Assembly: GCA_040222995.1 (NCBI GenBank)
Contig: JAVKBW010000087.1
Coordinates: 248,001 to 312,000, forward strand
DNA length: 64,000 bases
Direction of reading: 5' to 3'
DNA from: JAVKBW01 sp040222995
GTDB taxonomy: Bacteria > Pseudomonadota > Alphaproteobacteria > UBA8366 > Aestuariispiraceae
The position numbers were made by a program, and so were the translations under genes. Shown here piece by piece: positions 28,615-38,616 of this stretch (position 1 is the first letter of the stretch; each line of letters starts with the position of its first letter). The notes below the pieces were generated by a model. The model ran no database searches. It was not told the origin of the DNA and was given only the letters and a program-made list of their open reading frames with translations.

Positions 28615-30132
28615 TCACGACGCCTTGAACGTATTCTTGTATTTTTCCCGCAGAATATTCTTCTGAACCTTGCCCATCGTGTTGCGGGGCAGGGAGTCTA
28701 TGGTGAACAGAACCTTCGGCTGCTTGAATTTAGCGACCTTCGGTTTGATCTCTGCAAGAATAGCCGCTTCGTCGATTTCGCCGTCGGGCATCGGCACCAG
28801 CACGCCGACAACCCCTTCACCGAAATCCGGATGCGGCACACCGATGACAGCGGATTCCAGCACGCCGTCCGACTCGTCCAGCAGCAATTCCAGTTCCTTG
28901 GGATAGATGTTGTAGCCGCCGGAAATGATCAGGTCCTTGCCGCGGCCGACCAGCGTCAGATAGCCGCCCTCGTCGATGAAACCCAGGTCGCCTGTAATGA
29001 AGAAACCATCCGCGCGAAATTCCTCGGCGGTCTTTTCCGGCATCCGCCAATAGCCTTGGAAGACATTCGGCCCGCGCACCTCGACGACACCGATCTCACC
29101 GCCGGGCAAAACTTTACCCGTCTCCGGGTCGGCAACACGAATTTCGATGCCGGGCAGGGCGGAGCCAACGGCACCGGGTTTTCGATCTTTGTCATACGGG
29201 TTGGAGGTGATCATGCTGGTTTCGGTCATGCCGTAGCGTTCCAGAATCCGGTGACCGGTGCGGTTTTCGAATTCTGTATGCGTTTCGGCCAGCAAGGGCG
29301 CGCTGCCGGACACGAACAGCCGGATATGGGAAACAAGATCCCGGGTCAGCCGACCGTCCTGAAGCAATCGCGTATAGAAAGTCGGCACCCCCATCATTGT
29401 CGTCGCCTTGGGCAGAAAGGCGATCATCTGGTCTGTATTGAACCCAGGCAGGAAGATCATCGATCCGCCGGCCAGAAAGGTGACGTTGCTGGCGACGAAC
29501 AGGCCGTGCGTATGAAAGATCGGCAGGGCGTGCAGCAGGATATCATTTTCGGTGAAGCGCCAGGTCTCCACCAGCGCCTGCGCGTTCGACAGCAGGTTGT
29601 TCTGTGTCAGCATCGCGCCTTTCGACCGCCCCGTCGTTCCCGACGTATACAGGAATGCGGCCAGATCGTCCGGCCCCCGGTCGCGGGTTTCGAACCTGTC
29701 CGGTTGATTGGCATAGGCGTCGGCGAAGCTGCCCGCTCCTGTACCGTCCAGCGTCATCAGCCGGGCATTGCGGGTATCGGCTACCGGTTTCAGGGATGCT
29801 TCCTGTGCCGGATCGCACAACAGCATTTTCGGTTCCGCATCGCCGACGAAATAATCGACCTCCGTTGCCGTATAGGCCGTGTTCAGCGGCAGGAGAACCA
29901 CGCCGGCCTGCACGCAGGCGACATAGGTGGCCAGCGCCGCCGGTGATTTCGCAACCTGCATCGCCAGCCGGTCGCCAGGCTGAAGGCCGGCCTCGGCAAG
30001 GGTGTTGGCGATCCGAGCGGCAGTGTTCAGAAAGTCGCGGTAGGACGTTTCAAACCCGTCCGGGTCGATCAGCAGTGTCGCGGTGCTGTTTGCATGCGGG
30101 GCGAAAAGAGCGTCGAAAAGCGGGTTTGTCAT
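28615..30132 (-). CDS. acyl-CoA synthetase, malonyl-CoA synthetase (MatB)-like
   Basis: A 505-residue ANL-superfamily ligase: P-loop YTSGTTGRSKGAMLTQ, A5 motif YGMTET, hinge GRGKDLIISGGYNIYPKE, and catalytic Lys in LPRNTMGKVQKN. The opening NPLFDALFAP and overall motif set resemble MatB, which activates malonate or methylmalonate to CoA thioesters. Specificity is an inference. Converges with glpK 18 bases away. Confidence 0.85.
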   Translation of the reverse strand: MTNPLFDALFAPHANSTATLLIDPDGFETSYRDFLNTAARIANTLAEAGLQPGDRLAMQVAKSPAALATYVACVQAGVVLLPLNTAYTATEVDYFVGDAEPKMLLCDPAQEASLKPVADTRNARLMTLDGTGAGSFADAYANQPDRFETRDRGPDDLAAFLYTSGTTGRSKGAMLTQNNLLSNAQALVETWRFTENDILLHALPIFHTHGLFVASNVTFLAGGSMIFLPGFNTDQMIAFLPKATTMMGVPTFYTRLLQDGRLTRDLVSHIRLFVSGSAPLLAETHTEFENRTGHRILERYGMTETSMITSNPYDKDRKPGAVGSALPGIEIRVADPETGKVLPGGEIGVVEVRGPNVFQGYWRMPEKTAEEFRADGFFITGDLGFIDEGGYLTLVGRGKDLIISGGYNIYPKELELLLDESDGVLESAVIGVPHPDFGEGVVGVLVPMPDGEIDEAAILAEIKPKVAKFKQPKVLFTIDSLPRNTMGKVQKNILREKYKNTFKAS

Positions 30133-30150
30133 GGTCACTAACACTTATGG

Positions 30151-30180
30151 AAAAAAGAGGTGCGGCGAACGCCGCACCTC
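30151..30180 (-). terminator. strong intrinsic terminator after the binding-protein gene
   Basis: Perfect 10-base stem GAGGTGCGGC/GCCGCACCTC (30157-30166 with 30171-30180) and a four-base loop, followed on the minus strand by T6. It lies 25 bases beyond the second (opal) stop of the gene at 30205, consistent with that stop being the original gene end. Confidence 0.88.
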
Positions 30181-30204
30181 CCTTAACAGACTAAACCCGT
30201 AAGA

Positions 30205-31815
30205 TCAGCCTTTAAACCACCAGCGTTCGATGGCCCGGCTGCCGTCCATCGCCTAGTTACCCGAGAGTTTTTCAGGTACATGAACATTGGTCCGCGCTGC
30301 ATAGACGTAGTTGCGGAAGAACGGAATGATGTTGCCGCCTTCATCCTTAACGAGCATCTGCATTTCCTTGTACATTTCCGCCCGTTTGGTCTGATCCAGT
30401 TCGGCCCGCGCCAGAACCAGCAGTTCATTGAACCGCGGATTGGCGAAGTGCGATTCGTTCCAGTCGGCGCCGGCGGCGTAACCGAGCGAGAAAATAACAT
30501 CCGGCGTCGGACGCTGACCCCAGGAGACTAGGCAGAACGGCTTTTGCAGCCAGACATTCGACCAGTAGCCGTCATTCGGTTCACGAATGACGTTGAGGTC
30601 GATGCCCGCCTTGGAAGCCAGTTCCTTGTAAAGGATCGCCAGATCGACACCACCCGGCATCGGTACTTCGGAAGTCGAGAAATCAACCTTCAGGCTGCTC
30701 AAACCGGCTGCTTTCAAGTGATCCCTGGCGCGATCCGGGTCATAGGTCCGCTGTTCCAGATCGGCCCAGTAAGGCATCACCGGCGCGATCGGATGGTCGT
30801 TGCCGAGCGTGCCATGCCCGCGAAGGATCTTTTTCAGGCCTTCTTCTCGCGGGAAGGCGTATTTCAGCGCCAGCCGGACATCCTTGTTGTCGAACGGCGC
30901 GACATCGACATGCATGGCGGCGGTAATGAAGGTGCCGCTGGCGACTTCGATGACATTCACATTTGGATTCCTGCCCAGCAAGTCTGCAGTTTTGATATCG
31001 ACCTCGATCATCATGTCGATTTCATTGGTAGACAGCGCGTTTTGCCGTGCATTGACGTCGGAAATCGACAGCATCTCTGCGGAGTCGAAATGCCCCTTGT
31101 CACGGTAGTAGTTCGGATTCTTCACGAAATCAGACCGCACGCCGGGTTCGAATGCGGTGCAGATATACGCGCCTGATCCTGCGCCGATGCTGGTATCGAC
31201 CTTGCCTTCGCTGTCCGACGGAAGCATCGCAAAGTGATAATCTGTCAGCACATAGGGAAGGTCGGCGCTTCCATTGTTCAGCGCGATGATGACCTTGTTC
31301 GGGCCGTCTGCCTTGATTTCCTTGACATCGGTCAGCAGGGCCGCGCCGGCGGACTTGCTGGCCGGGTCGCGGTGATAGTTCAGCGAATGGACGACATCCT
31401 GTGACGTCAGTGTCTTTCCGTTGTGAAATTCGGCGCCCTTGGTGATGTCGAAGACCCAGGTCGAAGCATCGGCAGAGGCTTCCCAGCCCGTTGCCAGTTC
31501 CGGGCCGACCACGTTGTCCGGCGTGATTTCTGTCAGCCAGCTTCGATGGGTATAGCCCATTGAAATCTGATACTGGCCTTCGTACAAGGCCGGGTCAGAC
31601 GTGTCGGTGGTATTACCGTCATCGAGAGCGGCACGGAAATGCCCGCCCTTTTTCGGGGTTGCGGCTTCGACTTTCGTGGTCCAGGCGGTCGATGCCGCTG
31701 CGACGGTCAGGCCGAGCGCCATCGCGCCCTGCATGAATTGACGCTTGTTTATCGTTCCGGCCAGAGCTTTGCCGGCAAGCGTATCAACATTCGTAGTTTC
31801 GTTTGAACTTGTCAT
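30205..31815 (-). CDS. ABC transporter dipeptide-type substrate-binding protein with in-frame amber codon
   Basis: An SBP_bac_5-type periplasmic protein. Translation from 31815 (GGGAG upstream) gives 520 residues up to TAG at 30255-30253. In the same frame the next 16 codons read AMDGSRAIERWWFKG before TGA. They match the C-terminus of the paralogue at 61043 (FDGRRIIERWW), so the TAG is internal to the ancestral gene. The N-terminus has a Tat-like leader (INKRQFMQGAMALGL) with KR in place of RR. No permease genes adjoin it. Divergent from the aminotransferase at 32029. Confidence 0.85.
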
Positions 31816-32028
31816 ATTGTCAGTCTCCCAGACTTTCCTGTTCACGCCATTGATGATGATACGTTTTGTAATCGGCTGATTATAGGCGAGAATGGTTTAA
31901 AGTGTTGCAGATACTGAAAAAAAGATCAAATGGGTTGAAAGGCCCGGCTGCAGACGGTTTGACCCGGCACGGCTGGCGCGTTACAGCGTTGTAACCATAA
32001 CCGAAAAACCAGATTTCACGGGGTTACT

Positions 32029-33411
32029 ATGCTTAAGAATGATCAGCTCGACCAATGGGATCGTCAGAACTTTTTTCATCCGTCAACCCATCTGGCGCAG
32101 CATGCGCGGGGCGAAAGCCCCAGCCGCATCGTAACCGGCGGATCCGGGGTTTATATCGAAGACCGCGATGGCAATCGTCTGCTGGACGGATTTGCCGGTC
32201 TTTACTGCGTCAATGTCGGTTACGGCAGGCCGGAAATTGCCGAGGCGATCGCCGATCAGGCAAAGCAGTTGGCCTACTATCACGCCTATGTCGGGCACGG
32301 CACGGAAGCGTCGATCACATTGTCGAAAATGGTTTTGGACCGTGCGCCGTCGAACATGTCGAAAGTCTATTTCGGTCTTGGCGGTTCGGACGCCAATGAA
32401 ACCAACGTCAAGCTGGTCTGGTACTACAACAACATCCTGGGCCGTCCGGAAAAGAAGAAGATCGTCTCGCGCTGGCGCGGCTATCACGGGTCGGGGCTGG
32501 TAACGGGATCGCTGACCGGGCTTGAACTGTTTCACAAAAAATTCGATCTGCCGCTGGATCGCATCCTGCACACGGTTGCGCCGCACTATCTTCAGCGCAA
32601 GGACGGGTCGATGTCGGAATCCGATTTCGTCGCCCATTGCGCGTCGGAACTGGAAGCGTTGATCGAACGGGAAGGACCCGACACCATCGCCGCCTTCATC
32701 GGCGAACCGGTTCTCGGAACCGGCGGTATCGTGCCGCCGCCGAAGGGATACTGGGAAGCGATCCAGCCGATCCTGAATAAGCACGACATCCTGCTGATTG
32801 CCGACGAAGTCGTCACCGGATTCGGCCGGCTTGGCAGCATGTTCGGGTCGACGCACTACGGTATCGAGTCCGATATCATCACCATCGCCAAGGGCCTGAC
32901 ATCGGCCTATGCGCCGCTGTCCGGGTCGATTATTTCCGATCGTGTCTGGAAGGTGCTGGAACAGGGTACCGATGAGAACGGTCCGATCGGCCATGGCTGG
33001 ACCTATTCGGCGCATCCGATCGGTGCGGCGGCCGGGGTCGCCAATCTGGAACTGATCGACAAACTGGGACTTGTCGAGAATGCAAAATCGACCGGCGCCT
33101 ATTTCAATGCGGCCATGAAGGATGCCTTCGGGGATCATCCGCATGTCGGCGAAGTGCGCGGCGAAGGTCTGCTCTGCGCCATCGAATTCGTGAAAGACAA
33201 GGCCAGTCGCACGTTCTTTGACCCGGCACAGAAAGTCGGGCCGCAGCTTTCGGCGGCCTTGCTGAAAGAGAATGTTATTGCGCGGGCCATGCCGCAGGGA
33301 GACATTCTGGGTTTTGCCCCGCCACTGTGTCTGACGACGGAAGAGGCGGATCTCATTGTTGCGGCGACAGTGAAGGCCGTCGATACATCTGCGGATGTAT
33401 TTAAAGGCTGA
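32029..33411 (+). CDS. class III PLP-dependent aminotransferase
   Basis: A 460-residue omega-transaminase. It has DGFAGLYCVNVGYGRPE near residue 50, the PLP Asp in LLIADEVVTGFGRLG, and the Schiff-base Lys in TIAKGLTSAYAPL. This family moves amino groups from omega-amino acids or polyamines (such as putrescine or taurine) to pyruvate or 2-oxoglutarate. The donor is not clear. Divergent from a dipeptide-type binding protein, which suggests shared substrate-inducible control. Confidence 0.93.
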   Translation: MLKNDQLDQWDRQNFFHPSTHLAQHARGESPSRIVTGGSGVYIEDRDGNRLLDGFAGLYCVNVGYGRPEIAEAIADQAKQLAYYHAYVGHGTEASITLSKMVLDRAPSNMSKVYFGLGGSDANETNVKLVWYYNNILGRPEKKKIVSRWRGYHGSGLVTGSLTGLELFHKKFDLPLDRILHTVAPHYLQRKDGSMSESDFVAHCASELEALIEREGPDTIAAFIGEPVLGTGGIVPPPKGYWEAIQPILNKHDILLIADEVVTGFGRLGSMFGSTHYGIESDIITIAKGLTSAYAPLSGSIISDRVWKVLEQGTDENGPIGHGWTYSAHPIGAAAGVANLELIDKLGLVENAKSTGAYFNAAMKDAFGDHPHVGEVRGEGLLCAIEFVKDKASRTFFDPAQKVGPQLSAALLKENVIARAMPQGDILGFAPPLCLTTEEADLIVAATVKAVDTSADVFKG

Positions 33412-33428
33412 CAATCCGACCCGGTTTC

Positions 33429-33449
33429 GGGCTGATCCTGTTTCAGCCC
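33429..33449 (+). terminator. weak hairpin after the aminotransferase gene
   Basis: A seven-base stem GGGCTGA/TCAGCCC with a seven-base loop, 18 bases past the stop. No immediate T run, so its termination role is doubtful. Confidence 0.35.
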
Positions 33450-33696
33450 AATTGGTCGGCTGGTTTTTCGGTGCCGACCCGACAGTGTTCGCGCCCCCGA
33501 CCGCCTGTCGCGGCGCGGCTTCGTCTGACGTCTATTATTACGGGCGTGTCGAACCGGTTGCGCGTTAAAAAATTGCGGCACTTAGGGTATTCAGCGATAC
33601 TTGCCGCCACTGCCGTTCGATTGCGGAAAACGCACGAGTTGCTGGAAATTGCGGTCGTAAAAACAGGCGGAAATCTGGCTACAAGAGTAAAACCGG

Positions 33697-35259
33697 ATGC
33701 TGTCATTTATCAAAAGACTGTACAGACGTTTTCGGGGCGCGCCACCCGCCGCCGCACGCGATCCGGCAGCTTTTCCGGTCGGCAATACGAAAGAGCAAAA
33801 GCTGAAGGAACTGTGCAGTCGGCTTACGCATGTTTCCAGGCAAGACCCTCTTCTCGTCGCCGGCCGCGCTTTTCTCGTAGAGATTCAGGCTGTCGATCCG
33901 GCGGGCGCAGATGCGGCCGAATGGGAAGTGATAACCGCCAGCGTCAGTTCCCTGCTTGTAGACGACTGCGGGGAAGCCGGGTTCGTCCGACGTATCGCCG
34001 CCGGAGACTTCTTCCTTCGTTACAGCGACATTTTCGAGCCGTCCGGCAGCATGCTTTCCTGCCTTGCGACAAAACATCGGCTGGATGAGCTGGCGGAAAA
34101 AATCGGTTCGCCAAGATGGAGATTTCTGCTCTCAGCCGCCGTACCGGAAGAGGGAAAGGACGTTCGCTTTCGGCATTTTGACAATGAGGAGCAGCTCAAA
34201 ATCCTGATGGACCCCTTTCTGCGTGAGCCGGATGAGGGTAGTTCAGAGGTCGGGATCGATGATCTATCAGCCGGGGAGACACCCGAACCGGACGAGCTTC
34301 TGACACAATCGTCTCCGGGCTGGAGAAAGGACGATGCCTGGAATGCAATTCGCGGGATGCCGGAATGGCGGAATACGCAAAAGAAGACCGCTCCCGGGAA
34401 AGACGATGATTCGGCGGGTATAGTCGTTCCTGCGACCGAGTTTGACAAGGTCGCCAGGTCGGTTGCCAGTGAAGAAAAGAAGGCGGAAAAACTGGCCAAG
34501 TTACAGGCGGAAATAGAGGAAAAGATTGATGAGGTTGATATCTGCTTTACGCCTGTCTGGGATCTGAGGCGAAAGACTGTTTTCGCAGTGCATGTTCTGC
34601 CCGCTGTGGAACTGAAGAATCTGTCGCTAGTATTCGATGACGATCTTTTCGGGCGCGGTATTGGCTCCGCGTTGAGCATCAAACTCGATACACGCATATA
34701 CGATACTGTCGGCAAGGCGCGGAAGCGGGTGGACAGGGAATTCGGCCTTGTCCTTGTCGTGCCCGTACACGTCGCGTCGGTGGAGTCCCATGCCGGTGGC
34801 AGAGCGGTGCTGGCGTCGCTGATCAAGTTGTTCAAACAGCTCGGCCCTCATGACAGACTGGTTGCCAATCTTGTTTCCGCATCGAGCGATTTTTCGGCGA
34901 TTCAGTTGAACGCCTTCGCGCAGTTGCTGGGGACCGTTGTCGATCAGGTATGGATTCAATTCGATGACGTTGGCCTGAAGGTTGACAGGCTCGGTCGGGA
35001 CAAGTTTTCAAGAATCGGATTAACGGTCAAGGACGGTGTCGACGACGAAAAGTTTATCGATGCCGCAGGCGCCTTTGTCGATCAGGTAAGGCGCAAAGGC
35101 TTCGATGTGTTCGCCCGTGGCAGTTTCAGCAGATCTTTGACACAGGGACTGCCGATGATCGGCATCGAACTGCTGTGCGGGTTGGACTGGGACCGAACGC
35201 TGGAAGATGTGGTGAAGAAAAATCGGAGATTCGATCTTGAAAGGTTTACGGCAGCGTGA
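33697..35259 (+). CDS. unknown protein with a possible degenerate EAL-like C-terminal half
   Basis: A 520-residue soluble protein with no recognised full domain. The middle (about residues 200-280) is acidic and low-complexity, with a Lys/Glu-rich helix (EEKKAEKLAKLQAEIEEKIDEV). From about 285 the sequence FTPVWDLRRKTVFAVHVLPA recalls the opening of EAL phosphodiesterase domains, but the catalytic EAL and metal residues are not visible. An inactive EAL-like scaffold is a hypothesis. It is the last chromosomal gene before the integrated element. Confidence 0.55.
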   Translation: MLSFIKRLYRRFRGAPPAAARDPAAFPVGNTKEQKLKELCSRLTHVSRQDPLLVAGRAFLVEIQAVDPAGADAAEWEVITASVSSLLVDDCGEAGFVRRIAAGDFFLRYSDIFEPSGSMLSCLATKHRLDELAEKIGSPRWRFLLSAAVPEEGKDVRFRHFDNEEQLKILMDPFLREPDEGSSEVGIDDLSAGETPEPDELLTQSSPGWRKDDAWNAIRGMPEWRNTQKKTAPGKDDDSAGIVVPATEFDKVARSVASEEKKAEKLAKLQAEIEEKIDEVDICFTPVWDLRRKTVFAVHVLPAVELKNLSLVFDDDLFGRGIGSALSIKLDTRIYDTVGKARKRVDREFGLVLVVPVHVASVESHAGGRAVLASLIKLFKQLGPHDRLVANLVSASSDFSAIQLNAFAQLLGTVVDQVWIQFDDVGLKVDRLGRDKFSRIGLTVKDGVDDEKFIDAAGAFVDQVRRKGFDVFARGSFSRSLTQGLPMIGIELLCGLDWDRTLEDVVKKNRRFDLERFTAA

Positions 35260-35422
35260 CGGGTCGCGCCGACAGCGATAGCGTCAACAGTTACTTGCTG
35301 AAGCCGGTATCGAAAACTTCGCTGAAACGGCACATCGAAACCGTTTTCAACATATAGACGGCCGCCTCCGAACTCTTTCGCTGTAATATCTTGTATCCGA
35401 CTCGGAATGCAGACCGATAAAG

Positions 35423-35436
35423 TGGCGGAGAGGGCA
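35423..35436. repeat. left attachment site (copy of the tRNA-Sec 3' end)
   Basis: TGGCGGAGAGGGCA, identical to the last 14 bases of the selC gene at 55875-55888, in the same orientation. This would be the 3' fragment displaced by integration. Confidence 0.85.
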
Positions 35437-35487
35437 TCCGCTCCATGTTGTTGTAAATCAATGGATAGAAGGGCAATAGGATACTCA

Positions 35488-35498
35488 ACCCACAAATA
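35488..35498. repeat. candidate integrase arm-type site, left end
   Basis: ACCCACAAATA, 52 bases inside the left att copy. The same 11 bases occur at 55744-55754, in the integrase promoter region. Confidence 0.5.
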
Positions 35499-36052
35499 CA
35501 CGTCCAACTTTAATTCCAAAACGACAAGAACCAGGCCGGCGATGCTCAATCCTATGCTGCTTAGGTTCTGCGAAGTTTCTGATAAAACAAATTTAAGATT
35601 AGTAGGTACCATCGCATTATGCGGAAAATGGCAGGAGCCGGGGGCCGGATCCGACTTTTCGACGCACCGCTAACACTAACCTTCAAATTAATTAAAGATA
35701 CTGTCCTGCAATCACCATTCCAATAAGGACTGCTAGACGAGTGTTTACGCTAATTCATCATCAAATCCTGTCGATTGACGATCAGTCAAAAACATTCCCT
35801 TAGGAAGACAACTAACTATATTAGTTCCATTGTTGATGACGGAGCATAACGAGGCTATAGCACGTGTTCATAGGCAATATGCGCGAGCACATTACGTCCT
35901 GTTCGAGATGCATTTGATATCTGCAACACCGGGGGTGATACCATTTCCGCGCTTGTCGTAGCGTCGTGAGTGCAGAAATGCCGACATATTCATCAAAGGT
36001 CCGAAACGTGCAGTGCGAAACATGTTACAACACCAAATTCTCTATACTTTTC

Positions 36053-36092
36053 GCATGTCAACACCACTTGAATTTTAGTGGTGCCAACATGC
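36053..36092. repeat. long imperfect inverted repeat
   Basis: Arms 36053-36068 and 36077-36092 match at 14 of 16 positions with an eight-base loop (GCATGT...CACCACT against AGTGGTG...ACATGC). It lies 25 bases beyond the stop of the minus-strand gene at 36117 and may be its terminator, though no T run follows. Confidence 0.5.
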
Positions 36093-36116
36093 GACCGAAG
36101 CAATGCAGGTCATTGG

Positions 36117-36872
36117 CTAGATTGCAGGGAAGAATTGTCCGCGCTTCTTCGATACTATGCCGAAGCAAAAAAGACCTGTCAGGAGAAACAACATCGATGC
36201 TGGCAAGGGAATTGCTGCCGGGATAACACCAATGCCCAGAACAAAGTCATCAAAATCTCTGTCTTGACTGCCACCGCCATCGTCAAAAAGGGCAAGCACC
36301 GACCCGTTGGTTACGCCATCGGAATTTGTGAACAATTGACTGAAACCAATGGACAGATTTCCTGCTATTAACCCGCTGTTGTTTGCGTCCAAAACGCCTC
36401 CGGTTAGCCTTCTAAGCAAAAAGGGAACCATCCCACCATTGCTCAACCCCAACTGATTAAGTGTGAATTCAGCACTGATTGAGCCATTGTCCGGTTTGTT
36501 GCTGGCTGAAAACAGAGTTGCAAAACCGCCATCGAAAACTATGGCAAGGTTTTCAAAACCTGCCTCTTTACCAAAGTATGTAAATCGAAGTTTGTCATTG
36601 CCGTTCGTAACGTTTGTAACAGCAAGACCGTTCGCGGTCGTCTTGTTTGCGACCGTAAAAACCGAGATTTGAGATCCGGCGCCGACTATGACTGAATCTC
36701 CTCCTGCTTGAGCAAAATTATTTATGTCAGCGAGATGAGATGGATTGAAACTTGTTGGCAACTGACTTGCGTTGGCCCCGAGGGACAGTATCTCAAGATT
36801 GGCTGCCTGAGCTGTCATCGTGAAGCCTGACAAGCTGATGACCAATAGAGTAACGACCTTTAGATTACGCAT
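36117..36872 (-). CDS. secreted protein with a VPLPA/PEP-CTERM-type C-terminal sorting signal
   Basis: A 251-residue exported protein. It has a signal peptide (MRNLKVVTLLVISLSGFTMTAQA), a beta-rich body resembling other PEP-CTERM proteins, and a C-terminal tripartite tail: IPLPASM motif, hydrophobic helix LFLLTGLFCFGIV, and basic end SKKRG. Such tails are processed by exosortases and tie proteins to exopolysaccharide/biofilm export. No exosortase lies in this window. First cargo gene from the left end of the element. Confidence 0.8.
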   Translation of the reverse strand: MRNLKVVTLLVISLSGFTMTAQAANLEILSLGANASQLPTSFNPSHLADINNFAQAGGDSVIVGAGSQISVFTVANKTTANGLAVTNVTNGNDKLRFTYFGKEAGFENLAIVFDGGFATLFSASNKPDNGSISAEFTLNQLGLSNGGMVPFLLRRLTGGVLDANNSGLIAGNLSIGFSQLFTNSDGVTNGSVLALFDDGGGSQDRDFDDFVLGIGVIPAAIPLPASMLFLLTGLFCFGIVSKKRGQFFPAI

Positions 36873-37193
36873 AAATTATCTCCCATGCGCTAAAAATTGA
36901 ACCAGTTAGTTCGGTTCGCGTTTCCGCCCGTCCGGCAAGAGGACACAAAAATCCGAGTTCTATGAAAGTGAAGTCTTTAGGGTTCGCCCTGGTATCGGAA
37001 ATCTCTGGCTTCTGGATGCACAAAGATACTCCGAAAATCGGTAGATTACGCTGTACTCTACCAAGGTCATTTGCGGCCCGCACTGACGCATGTTAGCGGT
37101 TTTGCTTTATTCTTCGTCCCAGCAGTTAAAGGAGACATTGAAAGCAAGAGATAGAATACTTTGCCAAAAACACATTTCTTGTTTTGTGCTATC
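36873..37193. other. spacer between the sorting-signal protein and the Crp gene
   Basis: 321 bases; no gene or clear structure seen. It should contain the promoter of the minus-strand gene ending at 36117. Confidence 0.4.
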
Positions 37194-37997
37194 TCACTTC
37201 AGAAGCGGGCCAATCTGATCCAGATACTGTGGATCGAATTCAGCAATGTTGGTCAATCCATCATAGTTGTCGAATGTCACCTTGCCGTTTTGAAACGTGA
37301 CCAGTCCGCTTTCACGCAATTGTCGGAGAACACGGTTAACATGCACCGCACTTAGGCCCAGTGCATCGGCGATGTGTGTCTGGGTCAACGGACAGAAGTA
37401 CCCGGCCCTGCTTGCCATGCCGACCAGTGCCAGACGGGCGGCAAGTTCAAGCAGCAGATGCGCCATTCGTGCTTCTGCATCACGGCGTCCAAGACAAACC
37501 AGATGCTCGACAACCATCGCTTCATCCCGTGAAATAGCCCAAAGTATGGCTGTCGCCAGGCGAGGCGACTGTGCAAAGACTCCTATAAGCTCACTTGTTG
37601 CAACTTCGGCGGCCTGAATATTCCCTATAGGCTCAAAGCTGTAGTCCGAGGTGCGCAGTAGTATACTGCGCAAACCCAAAAAATCTCCCGGAATCTGAAA
37701 GTCGATAACCTGACGCGCACCATTTGGCAGAATCTTATAGGAGCAGACCCAACCTGCAGACAGAATGTACGCCGCCCGCTCAGCCTGTCCCTGATGCACA
37801 ATATCACGTCCCGTGACATAGGTTTTGCACCGCTGTTGCAGCCGCTCCAGGATGACCTTGTCTTGTGGCAACAACGCTACAAATGCAGATAACTTCCGGG
37901 ACAGCGGACTCGATTCGAAAGCACCGAGATTCTTTACATCAGCCGCCCCGCGATCAGCGGTAAAGTCAGTGCGAGTACGATTTGCAATCAGCTTCAT
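37194..37997 (-). CDS. Crp/Fnr family transcriptional regulator
   Basis: About 267 residues from the ATG at 37997 (AAGG upstream); an ATG five codons upstream (38012) and a start at 38075 are alternatives. A cNMP-type beta-roll (TYVTGRDIVHQGQAERAAYILSAG; GDFLGL) is followed by a Crp winged helix (LTQTHIADALGLSAVHVNRVLRQLRESGLV). The Arg-Ser pair that contacts cAMP in CRP is not evident, and no Fnr-type cysteine cluster is seen, so the ligand is unknown. A decayed relative of its C-terminus lies at 49191-49424. Confidence 0.9.
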   Translation of the reverse strand: MKLIANRTRTDFTADRGAADVKNLGAFESSPLSRKLSAFVALLPQDKVILERLQQRCKTYVTGRDIVHQGQAERAAYILSAGWVCSYKILPNGARQVIDFQIPGDFLGLRSILLRTSDYSFEPIGNIQAAEVATSELIGVFAQSPRLATAILWAISRDEAMVVEHLVCLGRRDAEARMAHLLLELAARLALVGMASRAGYFCPLTQTHIADALGLSAVHVNRVLRQLRESGLVTFQNGKVTFDNYDGLTNIAEFDPQYLDQIGPLLK

Positions 37998-38190
37998 TTC
38001 ATGTGCCTTCATCAATTTAATTATGTCGTTCGATATTATTCCTGTTGCCCGTTCAATATTGGAAATTGAGGACAAGGGAATCAGTCAGAAACACACTCCA
38101 AGAATGGGTTCCATCTCTATCTAGGCTATTGTTAAGCTGGTCGCTTGAATTCTCGTCTCGCTCCACCACAGGAAGCAAGTAAGATGACCA

Positions 38191-38502
38191 CTATTTTACA
38201 ACAATGTTGTTTTTCACGGACCGAACACCCGAAACGCCAGCAGCAACCATTCCCGCCTTTTCCTTTAGCGCAGTGGTATCGACAAAACCGCTGAGCTGAA
38301 CGGCATCCTTGTATGTTTCGACGCCGATTTCAAAAGACTTCAGGCCGGTATCTTCAACCAACGCTGCCTTTACCTTTACTGTGAGTGCAGAACTGTCGAC
38401 ATATTCTCCGGTGCTCTCGGATGTCCGTGAACCGGCACAGGCGGTAATGGCCAACATTGCGAACATCGCAATGGCGAGCGGGAAAGTTAGTGATTTTTTC
38501 AT
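38191..38502 (-). CDS. BON-domain lipoprotein
   Basis: A 103-residue protein with a lipobox (MLAITACAGS) and a BON domain at about residues 38-102 (VKVKAALVEDTGLKSFEIGVETYKDAVQLSGFVD in family form, ending VRSVKNNIVVK). BON lipoproteins such as OsmY relatives sit in the periplasm or outer membrane and appear under osmotic or envelope stress. The start has AAGGAG upstream. Confidence 0.9.
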   Translation of the reverse strand: MKKSLTFPLAIAMFAMLAITACAGSRTSESTGEYVDSSALTVKVKAALVEDTGLKSFEIGVETYKDAVQLSGFVDTTALKEKAGMVAAGVSGVRSVKNNIVVK

Positions 38503-38616
38503 AGAACTTACTCCTTGTAGGACAATTGAAAAAGTTAAAGGCGTTCCCGTCCCAAGCGTTCGCCCGATCTATTGGCGAAATATTCCTGGTCACAGAAGAC
38601 GATCAGTGCCGGAGAG

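Larger units (their letters stand above)
35260..36116. other. gene-poor left junction of the integrated element
   Basis: 857 bases without a convincing gene. It contains the 14-base att repeat at 35423, the ACCCACAAATA motif at 35488 and a long inverted repeat at 36053. Base composition drops markedly in A+T-rich direction after about 35.4 kb compared with the upstream chromosome. Confidence 0.6.

Noticed and set aside
30250..30258. Pyrrolysine at the in-frame TAG
   Set aside because: No pyl genes are visible and the protein family is not known to use pyrrolysine; nonsense change or error is simpler.
35082..35612. 176-residue minus-strand ORF spanning the left att copy
   Set aside because: Antisense to the end of the unknown gene and crosses the integration junction.
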